DNA from: UBA10001 sp964349095
Lineage (GTDB): Bacteria; Patescibacteriota; Patescibacteriia; Veblenbacterales; UBA10138
NCBI GenBank assembly: GCA_964349095.1
Contig: CAYGFD010000001.1
Coordinates: 1-64,000 of the forward strand
Direction of reading: 5' to 3'
Length of the DNA stretch: 64,000 nucleotides
Both the position numbers and the translations under genes were made by a program. Shown here in pieces: positions 40,704 through 49,519 of the stretch. Every line of letters starts with the position of its first letter. Positions within the stretch are counted from its first letter, which is position 1. Below the pieces are notes generated by a model. That model did no database searches. It worked only from the letters and a program-made list of their open reading frames with translations, and was not told the origin of the DNA.

Positions 40704-43249
40704 TGAATGGGTTAGACTCGTCAACTCAATCTCTGAATAATTCTTTTATCGGATCGCCGTTAATGTGGTTGATAATTTTTTTGGTATTTGTTGTTGGAGT
40801 CATTGTTTTTCTTTTTATAATGAGAAGGTTAACTCGCAGGGTGTCACAAGTTGACCTAAGTTTGCAGATGCAGGCGCTGTTAATTACGGTACCTAAAGAG
40901 TCTTTTGGTTCAGACCAAGATAAATCATCGGGTCATCAGTTTATTGTTGAACAAATCGGTGTAGCAGAAGTGTTATGGTCAGCATTAGGGGGATTAAAGC
41001 CTGAGGGTGGGTTGAAGAATAAATTTAAAGTTAGGCAGGATCAAATATCTCTGGAAATAGTCCTTAAGGACGAAGTAATTTCTTTTTACGTAGTTGTACC
41101 GCCGGTTTTACGAAGTTTTATTGAACAACAAATTTTGTCTCATTATCCGCACGCAAATATTGAAGCGGTTGATGATTACAATATATTTCTAGCACGCGGT
41201 GCGGTCGCGGGCACATATTTAACATTTTCAAAGATGTCCGCTTTTCCTACCAGAACATTTAAGCAGTTGGAAGCCGATCCTTTAAATTCTATAACTAATT
41301 CCTTAAGTAAGATTCCAGCTGGCTCTGGCGCAGCAATTCAATTGGTTGTCCGATCTGCTAAATCAAGTTGGCGTAACGAGGGCGTCAGGATTGCTTCGGC
41401 GATGCAGCAGGGCAAAGCTTTAAATGAGGTTTCCCATGGCCAGGGTTTTGGAAAAATTGCCTCCGGCGCTTGGAAGTTAGGCAAAGAGATGTTTGGTTCT
41501 AGCACTAAAAAATCCGAAATTGAGAAAGCTAATAATAAATACCAACTGTCTCCTCTGGAGCAAGAGATGATAAAGGGGATTGAAAATAAGGCTTCTAACG
41601 CTGGTTTGGACGTAAATATTCGCATCGTCACCGCCGCGCCCGATCAGGTATCTGCTGATCGGTACCTTTATGATATTGCCAATGCTTTTAATCAATTCAA
41701 TGTTTATGAATACGGTAATAGTTATGTGGCAACCAAGCCGCATTCGCTGGATGATTTTATGACGGGTTTTATTCATCGCGAATTAAATGAAAGTAAAAAA
41801 ATAGTTTTAAATACTGAAGAACTCGCGACGATCTATCATTTTCCGTTGCCATCTACTGAAACACCAAATATTAAGTGGCTAGGCGCTCGTCGAGCGGCCG
41901 CACCTGTAAATATGCCCGCTGCTGGTTTGCAATTAGGTATTAATTATTACCGAGGGCAGGAAGTTCCGGTCAAAATTAAAGATGATGATCGACGAAGACA
42001 TGTCTATGTAATTGGTAAGTCTGGTACAGGTAAATCAGTTTTGTTGCAGAACATGATTGTGCAGGATATTAAAGCTGGCCACGGTGTTGGTGTTATTGAT
42101 CCGCACGGGGATTTAGTGGAAGGTATTTTGGAACAAGTACCGCCCGAGCGAGTTGACGATATAATTGTTTTTAACCCATCAGATGTCGAGCGACCAATGG
42201 GACTTAATATGCTTGAGTTTTCCGCTCCGGAGCAGATGGATTTTGCGGTTCAGGAAATGATTTCTATTTTTTACAAATTATTTCCACCGGAAATGATTGG
42301 CCCAATGTTTGAACATAACATGAGAAATGTCATGTTAACCTTAATGGCTGATAAGGAATTCCCCGGCACGATTGCTGACATCCCACGCATGTTCACTGAT
42401 AAAGAGTTTCAAAAGTATAAAGTGTCAAAATTGGGTGACCCAGTAGTTCGTGCTTTTTGGGAAAAGGAAATGGCGCAGACAACGGATTTTCACAAATCTG
42501 AAATGTTGGGTTATCTGATTTCCAAAGTTGGCAGGTTTGTTGAAAATGAAATGATGCGTAATATTATCGGTCAACCAAAGTCAGGGTTTAATTTCCGAGA
42601 AGTTATGGATAATCAAAAGGTCGTTCTGGTTAATTTATCTAAAGGGACGACTGGTGAAGTAAATTCCTCGTTATTGGGATTGATAATTGTTTCAAAAATG
42701 CAGATGGCGGCAATGTCTCGTGCTAACTTGCCGGAATCAGAACGTAAGGATTTTTATTTATACATTGATGAGTTTCAAAACTTTATAACTGATTCCATAG
42801 CGACTATTTTATCTGAAGCAAGAAAGTACAGATTGGATTTAATAATTGCCAATCAATATCTTAAGCAATTAACTCAGGGTAATGACACTAAAATTAGGGA
42901 TGCCGTTCTAGGAACGGTGGGCACATTAGTTAGTTTTAAAATTGGCGTTGAGGATGCTGAAGTATTGGCCAAGGAGTTTGAGCCTGTATTTAATGCCCAC
43001 GATATTGTTAATATTGAGCAATATAACGCTTATGTTAAGCTTTTGGTTGATAACGCGCCGGCCAGACCTTTTAATATGAGAACCTTACCACCAGGACGTG
43101 GAGACAAAAATATTGCTAAAAAAATTAAGGAATTATCAAGGCTTAAATATGGGAAAGCACGTGCCGAGGTACAGTCAGAAATAATGGAGAGAACAAGACT
43201 TGGTTCAGCAATCACTAAACAGGCGGTACCAACTGAGCGAACGCTATGA
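40703..43249 (+). CDS. VirB4/TraG-like type IV secretion ATPase, fused form
   Basis: An 848-residue protein. An N-terminal membrane helix (about 18-40) is followed by a soluble domain of about 370 residues and a FtsK/HerA-type motor domain. Walker A is VIGKSGTGKSVLL, Walker B-like motif LYIDEFQNF, with VIDPHGDLVE and an arginine-finger-type segment later. The ATPase part is close to the separate 591-residue protein at 52606, and the segment before it (LNTEELATIYHFP) is close to the 468-residue protein at 51197. It probably drives DNA or protein transfer across the cell envelope; CPR use such systems for pili or competence. Confidence 0.85.
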   Translation: MNGLDSSTQSLNNSFIGSPLMWLIIFLVFVVGVIVFLFIMRRLTRRVSQVDLSLQMQALLITVPKESFGSDQDKSSGHQFIVEQIGVAEVLWSALGGLKPEGGLKNKFKVRQDQISLEIVLKDEVISFYVVVPPVLRSFIEQQILSHYPHANIEAVDDYNIFLARGAVAGTYLTFSKMSAFPTRTFKQLEADPLNSITNSLSKIPAGSGAAIQLVVRSAKSSWRNEGVRIASAMQQGKALNEVSHGQGFGKIASGAWKLGKEMFGSSTKKSEIEKANNKYQLSPLEQEMIKGIENKASNAGLDVNIRIVTAAPDQVSADRYLYDIANAFNQFNVYEYGNSYVATKPHSLDDFMTGFIHRELNESKKIVLNTEELATIYHFPLPSTETPNIKWLGARRAAAPVNMPAAGLQLGINYYRGQEVPVKIKDDDRRRHVYVIGKSGTGKSVLLQNMIVQDIKAGHGVGVIDPHGDLVEGILEQVPPERVDDIIVFNPSDVERPMGLNMLEFSAPEQMDFAVQEMISIFYKLFPPEMIGPMFEHNMRNVMLTLMADKEFPGTIADIPRMFTDKEFQKYKVSKLGDPVVRAFWEKEMAQTTDFHKSEMLGYLISKVGRFVENEMMRNIIGQPKSGFNFREVMDNQKVVLVNLSKGTTGEVNSSLLGLIIVSKMQMAAMSRANLPESERKDFYLYIDEFQNFITDSIATILSEARKYRLDLIIANQYLKQLTQGNDTKIRDAVLGTVGTLVSFKIGVEDAEVLAKEFEPVFNAHDIVNIEQYNAYVKLLVDNAPARPFNMRTLPPGRGDKNIAKKIKELSRLKYGKARAEVQSEIMERTRLGSAITKQAVPTERTL

Positions 43250-43773
43250 TAATATTGCAACTTGTATTTCTAATACTACTGCTGGTGGTATTAGGGAGTG
43301 TTGCTTTTGCAACTTTATCAGCGGCCCCTTGGGTTCCGCTACCAAAAAAAGACGTCCGGCGTATGGTGGCGCACGCCAACATTAAGCCAGGTGAAACGGT
43401 TTATGATTTAGGCTGTGGCGATGGCAGAGTACTAATTGAGGTTGCAAGAGCAATGAATGCAAAGGCTATTGGTTTTGAAATATCAATACTCATGTATGTA
43501 GTTGCCTTACTTAGGGTTTATTTATCTGGTCAGTCAAAGAACATTAAGATACACCTTAAAAATTTTTACAAAACAGACTTTAAAGAGGCCGATGTTATAC
43601 TTTGTTTTTTAACACCCAATGCTATGCGTAATTTAAAGACCAAAGTCGAAAGTGAATTAAAATTCGGCGCCAGGTTTCTGAGTTACGTTTTTCCAATTAA
43701 TGGCATAAAGCCTAAAGAGATATTTAAGGAACGCGAAACTGACGCAACTATATATTTATATTCTACTGAATAA
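43246..43773 (+). CDS. SAM-dependent methyltransferase, membrane-anchored
   Basis: A 175-residue protein with an N-terminal hydrophobic helix (about 2-22), then a class I methyltransferase core: VYDLGCGDGRVLIEVARAM is motif I, the SAM site, and IGFEIS the acidic ribose-binding strand. ADVILCFLTPN fits motif IV. The target is unknown. It overlaps the ATPase gene by 4 bp, so it is co-translated. A single helix at the start is unusual for a free methyltransferase and places it at the membrane. Confidence 0.82.
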   Translation: MIILQLVFLILLLVVLGSVAFATLSAAPWVPLPKKDVRRMVAHANIKPGETVYDLGCGDGRVLIEVARAMNAKAIGFEISILMYVVALLRVYLSGQSKNIKIHLKNFYKTDFKEADVILCFLTPNAMRNLKTKVESELKFGARFLSYVFPINGIKPKEIFKERETDATIYLYSTE

Positions 43774-43813
43774 ATTATTTGCTCAAGCAAAGTTTAGTAT
43801 GTGTATAAGTAAA

Positions 43814-43842
43814 TTGACAGTTGGGGTTGTTTTTTTTATACT
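43814..43842 (+). promoter_or_regulatory. Promoter with long A-rich leader
   Basis: TTGACA (43814-43819) and TATACT (43837-43842) 17 bp apart. The leader of about 77 nt is dominated by A and contains two near-identical AAAAAAAATCA-like blocks; no Shine-Dalgarno is present. Confidence 0.75.
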
Positions 43843-43925
43843 TAGCGGGTAAAATATAAAACAAAAAAAATCAAAATTGGAACAAATCAAAAAAAATAAA
43901 TCAGAAAACTAACCCAAAAATAAAT

Positions 43926-44513
43926 ATGACAACCGACGGAAACAAACTAGTTTTAATTAGGCAATTAGTTGAGGCGGCAAAAAATAATTTAGATACCGCT
44001 ACCCAGCTTTTAAAAAATTTAGGAGCGGAAACAATTGCCACCGGAAAAATTGAAGCGCCCGATACAGCAGTACAGCACACCGAACAGGGGGCTGTGATTA
44101 TCGAGGGTGTTTTTGACGGTCAAAATATGGTTGGACCAGACGGAAAACTTTACAGTGTCCCAGCAAACTACGCCTCCAAATCAAAATTGGTTGAAGGTGA
44201 TTTGCTAAAACTTACTATTTCACCAGACGGGTCTTTTATTTATAAACAAATTGGTCCGGTTGAACGCGAGCGGTTGGTTGGTGTTTTAATGAAAGATGAT
44301 CAAACAGAAGAATATAAAGTTTTAGCGCGGGGGACATACTACCGTATTTTACTTGCGAGCGTAACTTATTTTAAAGCTTCGTTAAGTGATGAAGTGGTTG
44401 TGTTGGTGCCTAAAGGTTCTGCCTCCACTTGGGCAGCTGTTGAAAATGTCATAAAGACCCATGAAAACGGGGATATTGAGATGATATCAGGTGATGAGGA
44501 AGTGCCGGAATAA
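43926..44513 (+). CDS. Conserved-looking protein of unknown function
   Basis: A 195-residue soluble protein. The N-terminal 45 residues look helical (VLIRQLVEAAKNNLDTATQLLKNLG); then comes a beta-rich core with VIIEGVFDGQNMVGPDG and YSVPANYASKSKLVEGDLLKL, which suggests a small barrel, then GTYYRILLASVTYFKAS and a long acidic tail. No family is recognised. It is monocistronic with a strong promoter and a long A-rich leader, so it may be well expressed. DNA or RNA binding is conceivable but not shown. Confidence 0.7.
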   Translation: MTTDGNKLVLIRQLVEAAKNNLDTATQLLKNLGAETIATGKIEAPDTAVQHTEQGAVIIEGVFDGQNMVGPDGKLYSVPANYASKSKLVEGDLLKLTISPDGSFIYKQIGPVERERLVGVLMKDDQTEEYKVLARGTYYRILLASVTYFKASLSDEVVVLVPKGSASTWAAVENVIKTHENGDIEMISGDEEVPE

Positions 44514-44552
44514 TTGATGAAAATTAATTGAAGATTTTGTTTTGTTACTTAT

Positions 44553-44581
44553 TTGCCAACTGACCAATACTCGTTTAAAAT
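44553..44581 (+). promoter_or_regulatory. Near-leaderless promoter of dnaX
   Basis: TTGCCA (44553-44558) and TAAAAT (44576-44581) 17 bp apart; ATG 44593 follows the -10 by 11 nt. Confidence 0.6.
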
Positions 44582-44592
44582 AGTAGTACTTT

Positions 44593-46098
44593 ATGACCAC
44601 TACTATTTATCGAAAGTATCGGCCGCAGTTTTTTTCTGACGTCATTGGTCAGGAGCATGTAACTAAGACTTTGCAAAATGAATTGGCTACCAATAAGTTG
44701 GCTCATGCTTATTTGTTTTGCGGTATTCGTGGGGTCGGTAAAACAACACTCGCTAGATTGCTAGCCAAGTCACTGAATTGTCAGAAAAGAAAAGCTGGGG
44801 ATTATGAGCCATGTGATAAATGTGATTCGTGTTTAGCTATTAAAAGTGGTTCTTCTTTAGACTTGCTTGAATTAGACGCCGCCTCTAATAGAAGGATCGA
44901 TGACATTAGAGAAATAAAAGAACATATTCCCTATGGTCCGGTTTCCAGTAATTACAAGGTCGTCATCATCGACGAGGTCCACATGTTAACAACCGAAGCT
45001 TTCAATGCATTACTTAAAACTTTGGAAGAGCCCCCAACCCATACGATTTTCGTTTTAGCCACCACCGAGATTCATAAATTACCTGAAACCATTATTTCCC
45101 GTTGTCAGCGGTTTGATTTTCATAAAGTGCCGGCGCGGACCATTGCAACAAGACTTACTGAGATAGCTAAGTCAGAGGATGTAAAAATAGAGGATGATGT
45201 GCTAATGGAGGTGGCGCGACTTTCTGGTGGTTCCACTAGAGACGCCGAGAGTATGTTAGGAAAGTTACTTTCACTGGGAGAGAAAAAAATAGGCATGACT
45301 GAAGCTTTATTGGTTTTACCTAGATCAGATATTGGGACAGCTTTAAAGTTGTTAGAGTTTTTAGTTAAGAAAAATGGAGCCGAAGCAGTGGGGTTGATTA
45401 ATGGATTCTATGATGAGGGCGGAGATTTGGATTACTTACATAACCAGACAACTGAATTGATGAGGAAATTATTACTTATTAAGTTAGGCGGCGGTTTAAC
45501 AAAGTTATCAAGTTATGATTTATCTCCTGAACAGGAAGAGCAATTGGTTAAGTTGGCGCAAATGATAACAGCTCTGCAGGTTCAGCAAGTTTTGGAAGAG
45601 TGGCTTAGGGTCCAAAGTTTTAATAATCAAACCGATATTTTGCAGCTGCCTATAGAAATGGCAATTATCTCTATTACTGAGAGAAATACTTCGAGCAGGG
45701 AAGTTATTGTAGAACGACCAGTTAGTAAACCAGAGTCGATGGTGACTTTTAAAAAGGAAACAGAGCCATTAACAACAGAGACTCCAGCCTCTCCAACAGT
45801 AATTGGCGATTGGTCGCAAGTGATTGATAAACTCAAGGCTTTTAATCATTCGCTGTCATTTATTTTGAGCTCGGCCGCTTTTGAGGGCGTCAAAGATGAT
45901 AAGTTAGTGGTCAATTTCAATTACAAGCTACATTATGAAAGAGTAAACAGCGCCAAGATTAAACAGGTGATAGATGATGCTATTAAAAGTGTATATGGTA
46001 GGGCGTTAAAGTTTTCTCCTCGGGTTGTGGAAAACACACCAGTCAAAGATGATTTATTGTCGGCTGTTCTCAACACATTTGGTGGCAAAGTAAATTAA
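44593..46098 (+). CDS. dnaX: DNA polymerase III subunit gamma/tau
   Basis: Clamp-loader ATPase, 501 residues. The N-terminus YRKYRPQFFSDVIGQEHV is followed by Walker A GIRGVGKTTLARLL, the four-Cys zinc module (CQKRKAGDYEPCDKCDSC), the Walker B/DExH KVVIIDEVHML, sensor 1 VLATTEIHKLP and a conserved RCQRFDFHKV. Domain III and a short tau-like C-terminal domain follow. It loads the sliding clamp onto DNA. It has its own promoter. Confidence 0.96.
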   Translation: MTTTIYRKYRPQFFSDVIGQEHVTKTLQNELATNKLAHAYLFCGIRGVGKTTLARLLAKSLNCQKRKAGDYEPCDKCDSCLAIKSGSSLDLLELDAASNRRIDDIREIKEHIPYGPVSSNYKVVIIDEVHMLTTEAFNALLKTLEEPPTHTIFVLATTEIHKLPETIISRCQRFDFHKVPARTIATRLTEIAKSEDVKIEDDVLMEVARLSGGSTRDAESMLGKLLSLGEKKIGMTEALLVLPRSDIGTALKLLEFLVKKNGAEAVGLINGFYDEGGDLDYLHNQTTELMRKLLLIKLGGGLTKLSSYDLSPEQEEQLVKLAQMITALQVQQVLEEWLRVQSFNNQTDILQLPIEMAIISITERNTSSREVIVERPVSKPESMVTFKKETEPLTTETPASPTVIGDWSQVIDKLKAFNHSLSFILSSAAFEGVKDDKLVVNFNYKLHYERVNSAKIKQVIDDAIKSVYGRALKFSPRVVENTPVKDDLLSAVLNTFGGKVN

Positions 46099-46170
46099 TT
46101 GTTAGCAAGAAGGCGAGACAGCAGGGTAGGGTTGATTTTTTTGTGAAATTTTAATAATATGTTGGAACAT

Positions 46171-46244
46171 TGCGGGATCGTCTAATGGTAGGACTTCGCC
46201 CTCTGGAGGCGACTATCTTGGTTCGAATCCAAGTCCCGCAGCCA
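46171..46244 (+). tRNA. tRNA-Gln (CTG anticodon)
   Basis: A complete cloverleaf with the CCA end encoded (46242-46244). The acceptor stem TGCGGGA pairs with TCCCGCA; the U1-A72 pair and the G discriminator are typical of tRNA-Gln. The anticodon stem TCGCC/GGCGA closes the loop CTCTGGA with anticodon CTG. The T arm contains GGTTCGAATCC. It marks the border of a more variable region downstream. Confidence 0.95.
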
Positions 46245-46290
46245 GTTTAAACGCGGTTCGATGCTCAAAGAGCGTCGATAAGTTAAACAC

Positions 46291-46857
46291 ATGAAAACAG
46301 CAATTATAATACATGGCTACAATAATAAGTCGGAATATTTAGATACAAGCCGTCCATCTGCTTCTAACGATCATTGGATTCCTTGGATTCAAAGACAGCT
46401 TTTGCTAAATGGAATTGAAGCCCAGACCCCAGAAATGCCAGGATTTTATCAGCCGAATTATGAAAAATGGAGAGAAGCTCTGGAAAAGTTTGGCGTTGAT
46501 GAGAACACTATGTTGGTTGGACATAGTTGTGGCGGAGGCTTTCTTGTAAGGTGGCTAAGCGAAAATAATGTAAAAGTCGGAAAAGTTGTTTTGGTTGCTC
46601 CTTGGTTAGATCCAGAAGAGAAGATTATCCCTAACTTTTTTAAATTTGAAATTAATCCCGATATATCCGCGAAGACAGCAGATCTTACAATAATGTATTC
46701 AACAGATGACGACCCCTCGATACTAAAAAGTATTGAAATTCTTAAGGCTAAATTAAAGAATGTTAAATTCAAAGAGTATCACGACAAAGGCCATTTTGTA
46801 TTAGGTGATTTAAAGACAGAAAAATTCCCAGAACTCTTATCTATTCTTCTGGATTAG
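46291..46857 (+). CDS. Alpha/beta hydrolase, RBBP9/YdeN-like
   Basis: A 188-residue serine hydrolase. The oxyanion-hole region is IIHGYNNKSE, the nucleophile elbow is VGHSCGGGFLVRWL with Ser as nucleophile, the acidic residue is probably in MYSTDDDPS and the His in EYHDKGHFVLGD. The HWIPWIQRQLLLNGIEAQTP pattern is typical of the RBBP9/YdeN family. The substrate is unknown. It directly follows the tRNA-Gln gene and may be part of an acquired segment. Confidence 0.9.
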   Translation: MKTAIIIHGYNNKSEYLDTSRPSASNDHWIPWIQRQLLLNGIEAQTPEMPGFYQPNYEKWREALEKFGVDENTMLVGHSCGGGFLVRWLSENNVKVGKVVLVAPWLDPEEKIIPNFFKFEINPDISAKTADLTIMYSTDDDPSILKSIEILKAKLKNVKFKEYHDKGHFVLGDLKTEKFPELLSILLD

Positions 46858-47027
46858 CGCTCAAGACCAGTCGTTAGTGATAAAATGGCATTGGTCTAAA
46901 TCAGCCGTGCCGGTTTTGACCATTAAAAGGTCTGAGCTCAAGCTCGCCAGCCAGTTTGAGCGTACAACCGCAGTTTCATTGTCGGCAGATGGTAGGCACC
47001 GCAGTCAAACTATTGTAAAATTTAAAC

Positions 47028-48383
47028 ATGTTTAAGTTTTCGAATGAAGTACACGCCGAAGCTAAGGAAAAAGCTATGCGCGCAGGCGGTAAGAAGACTA
47101 AAGGTCTAAAAAAGATTAGTCGATTTTTACGTATATTTGGTCCAGGTATTGTCACTGGTGCGGCCGATGATGATCCGTCTGGAATTGCGACATACTCCCA
47201 AGGAGGAGCGCAGTTTGGTTTTCAGATGCCGTGGACAATGCTATTTACTCTTCCGCTCATGACCTCAGTACAGGAAGCATGCATGCGCATCGGAGCTGTA
47301 ACAGGCAAAGGATTGGCTGCGGTCATCCGAGATAACTATTCAAAGAAAATATTATATGCGGTAGTGCTCCTAGTTGTGTGTGCGAATACCCTCAATATAG
47401 GCTCAGACCTTGGAGCAATGGCCGCGAGTACAAGGCTCATTTTCCCCGACATACCGTTTGCAGTCCTGACCGTTGGGTTTGCGATTCTTATGATTCTCTT
47501 GGAAGTTTTTATTCCGTATCGCAGCTATATCCGTATTTTAAAATGGCTGGCAACAGCACTGTTCGCTTATATGATCACTGCATTCCTTGTGGCAGTACCA
47601 TGGACAGCTGTCATTACGGCCACTCTCGTTCCGCATATACAATGGAGCAGTGAATATCTGTATATTATTGTGGCAATTTTTGGCACCACGATCTCGCCCT
47701 ATCTTTTCTTCTGGCAGACAAGTAATGTCGTTGAAGACGAAATAATGGAACACCGGCTTACTCAGGGCGGTGGAATTCCCAAACTCTCCCGCTCTTATTT
47801 GAAACGGCTTCGCATTGATAATGCACTGGGTATGTTTTTCTCCAATTTTATGGCCTGGTTTATGATTGTGGTCGGTGCGGTCGTGCTCAATCAGGCCGGA
47901 GTGACAAATATAAATTCGGCTGCCGATGCGGCAAAAGCCCTTGAACCCTTAGTGCATACGTTTCCTAACGCAGGCCTCCTTGCTAAAATTATTTTCTCCG
48001 TCGGTATTATTGGGATTGGTCTCCAGAGCATTCCAGTTCTGGCTGGAAGTTCAGCATATGCTGTTGCCGAAACATTCAGCTGGAAAGAAGGGTTGTTCCG
48101 TAAATTCAAACAATCTCGAAATTTTTATTTCGTCATTATTTTGGGGACTTTAGTAGGTTTGATTTTTAACTTTATCGGATTTGACCCGATAAAGGCGCTC
48201 GTATTTACCGCGGTATTTAACGGTATTGCAGCCGTACCGCTTATTTTTCTTATCACGCGTATTTCCAGTAGGGAAGATATCTTGGGAGAGCATAAAAGTG
48301 GAATTGGCTCGCGTCTGGGCCTATGGACCGCCTTTATCGTTATGGGTGTATTTGCTGTGGCATTAATCCTATCGTTTGTTTAG
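47028..48383 (+). CDS. Nramp family transporter with altered metal-site motifs
   Basis: A 451-residue protein with about 11 membrane helices of the LeuT fold. Helix 1 shows GPGIVTGAADDDPSGIATYSQ, so the canonical Asp-Pro-Gly-Asn is Asp49-Pro-Ser-Gly52. Helix 6, usually with a metal-binding Met, reads GTTISPYLFFWQTSN and lacks the Met in the expected place. This matches a divergent bacterial Nramp clade whose ion may be Mg2+ or another non-transition metal. The codon use looks richer in C and G than dnaX. No regulator is adjacent. Confidence 0.85.
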   Translation: MFKFSNEVHAEAKEKAMRAGGKKTKGLKKISRFLRIFGPGIVTGAADDDPSGIATYSQGGAQFGFQMPWTMLFTLPLMTSVQEACMRIGAVTGKGLAAVIRDNYSKKILYAVVLLVVCANTLNIGSDLGAMAASTRLIFPDIPFAVLTVGFAILMILLEVFIPYRSYIRILKWLATALFAYMITAFLVAVPWTAVITATLVPHIQWSSEYLYIIVAIFGTTISPYLFFWQTSNVVEDEIMEHRLTQGGGIPKLSRSYLKRLRIDNALGMFFSNFMAWFMIVVGAVVLNQAGVTNINSAADAAKALEPLVHTFPNAGLLAKIIFSVGIIGIGLQSIPVLAGSSAYAVAETFSWKEGLFRKFKQSRNFYFVIILGTLVGLIFNFIGFDPIKALVFTAVFNGIAAVPLIFLITRISSREDILGEHKSGIGSRLGLWTAFIVMGVFAVALILSFV

Positions 48384-48486
48384 TTATCTGCTGCGACTCT
48401 ACAGTGCTTTATTGAAAAAGTAACTAGATAAGACTAGTTATTTTTTGTATATGGATATATTTTAATAGAAGGACTATGATAATTAT

Positions 48487-49140
48487 ATGAGCAACAAAGT
48501 AATTAAAGTAATAACCATTTTATTAATCGCAGCCTCTGTATTGATAGGGTTATATGCTTATCCACAACTACCGGAGCGGGTAGCTTCGCACTGGAACGCA
48601 GCCGGAGAAGTGGATGGTTACATGTCCCGTTTCTGGGGTGTGTTTATATTGCCGATAATTTTAGTAGCGATGTATTTACTTTTAATCTTCTTCCCGCGTA
48701 TTGATCCTTTTAAAAAAAATATTGAATCATTTAAACAATATTACAACGGGATTATATTGACGATTATTGTTTTTCTATTCTATGTTTATATACTTTCGAT
48801 AGCTGCAAATCTAGGTTGGGAATTTAATATGACTTTGGCTATTATACCAATGATGGCTATATTTATATTTGTTCTTGGCGCGCTCTTAAAGAAGACTAAG
48901 CGCAATTGGTTTATGGGGATTAGGACGCCTTGGACATTATCTAGCGACAGCGTTTGGGATAAAACGCATTTACTCGGTAGTAAGCTATTTATGATGGCGG
49001 GCGTTATAACTATTTTTGGAATATTTTTTCCCAAATACACTTTGTATTTAGGTATTTTTCCTCTGATAATCGCAGCTGTTGTAACAATCATTTACTCCTA
49101 CATTTTTTTTCAACAAGAACAGAGACAAAGTTCCAAATAA
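48487..49140 (+). CDS. SdpI/DUF1648 family membrane protein
   Basis: A 217-residue protein with six hydrophobic segments. The N-terminal DUF1648 part contains PQLPERVASHWNAAGEVDGYMSR; the C-terminal SdpI part contains RNWFMGIRTPWTLSSDSVWDKTH, with W-x-KTH as the SdpI hallmark. SdpI in Bacillus subtilis gives immunity to the killing factor SdpC by an autoinducer-like relay. No SdpC or SdpR partner is visible here, so immunity is only one possibility. Confidence 0.9.
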   Translation: MSNKVIKVITILLIAASVLIGLYAYPQLPERVASHWNAAGEVDGYMSRFWGVFILPIILVAMYLLLIFFPRIDPFKKNIESFKQYYNGIILTIIVFLFYVYILSIAANLGWEFNMTLAIIPMMAIFIFVLGALLKKTKRNWFMGIRTPWTLSSDSVWDKTHLLGSKLFMMAGVITIFGIFFPKYTLYLGIFPLIIAAVVTIIYSYIFFQQEQRQSSK

Positions 49141-49164
49141 AAAAAGCCCAGATGTTTTGGGCTT
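49139..49164 (-). terminator. Terminator of the 80-residue orphan (shared with sdpI-like gene)
   Basis: AAGCCCA and TGGGCTT around a 7-nt loop. The T run is on the minus strand, so it mainly ends the 49173-49415 gene. Confidence 0.85.
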
Positions 49165-49172
49165 GATGAAAA

Positions 49173-49415
49173 TTAGGGTGAGAGTAGAAGGCGGTGGGGT
49201 TGGGGCACTCGATGGGGTGTGCCGCAGAATTTAATTTTGAGGTGGTCGTGGCGAGCAAGTTCAAGAGCGAGTTGGTTTTCTGACCATGGCGTCAGGTTTC
49301 CACGGCCGATGTTGTTGATCATTCTGGGGTGAGTGTAAAGTTCGTCAATTTCTTGTGGGGTGGCGCAACCCTCGTGGATTTTTGATAATGAAATTAAAGT
49401 AATATTGCGCTCCAT
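49173..49415 (-). CDS. Orphan 80-residue soluble protein
   Basis: An 80-residue, probably soluble protein, with a polar N-terminus (MERNITLISLSKIHEGCATPQE), two Cys and several His (HDHLKIKFCGTPHRVPQPH), which could bind a metal. No family is recognised. The start is set by GGAGG at 49420-49424, 4 nt upstream of ATG. It is the second of two tandem orphan units on this strand, with its own promoter and terminator. The coding DNA is noticeably GC-richer than the SdpI-like gene beside it. Confidence 0.7.
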   Translation of the reverse strand: MERNITLISLSKIHEGCATPQEIDELYTHPRMINNIGRGNLTPWSENQLALELARHDHLKIKFCGTPHRVPQPHRLLLSP

Positions 49416-49452
49416 CTCTCCTCCGTAAATTTATAAAGAACGACGCATAGTT

Positions 49453-49481
49453 AGGTTAGACCCTGATTTATAATTGGTCAA
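49453..49481 (-). promoter_or_regulatory. Promoter of the 80-residue orphan
   Basis: On the minus strand TTGACC (49476-49481) and TAACCT (49453-49458), 17 bp apart. The -35 box abuts the upstream terminator's T tract. The leader is about 31 nt and contains CGTTCTTT. Confidence 0.75.
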
Positions 49482-49512
49482 TAAAAAAAACCTTACTTTG
49501 AGGTAAGGTTTT
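49482..49512 (-). terminator. Terminator of the 135-residue membrane orphan
   Basis: AAAACCTTAC and GTAAGGTTTT around a 6-nt loop, with nine T on the minus strand. It directly touches the next orphan's -35 box. Confidence 0.88.
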
Positions 49513-49519
49513 GCGTGAC

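Noticed and set aside
46245..46290. A CRISPR-like or second tRNA after tRNA-Gln
   Set aside because: No repeat series and no cloverleaf; only short complementary pieces around GTTTAAAC and GTTAAAC.
46858..47027. Possible RNA gene in the gap between the hydrolase and Nramp genes
   Set aside because: Short complementary segments (AAGACC, GGTCT) can be paired, but no stable fold or known RNA pattern emerges.
48487..49415. A complete Sdp toxin-immunity system
   Set aside because: Only an SdpI-like protein is present. The 80-residue orphan next to it lacks the features of SdpC (signal peptide, large precursor) and reads from the other strand.
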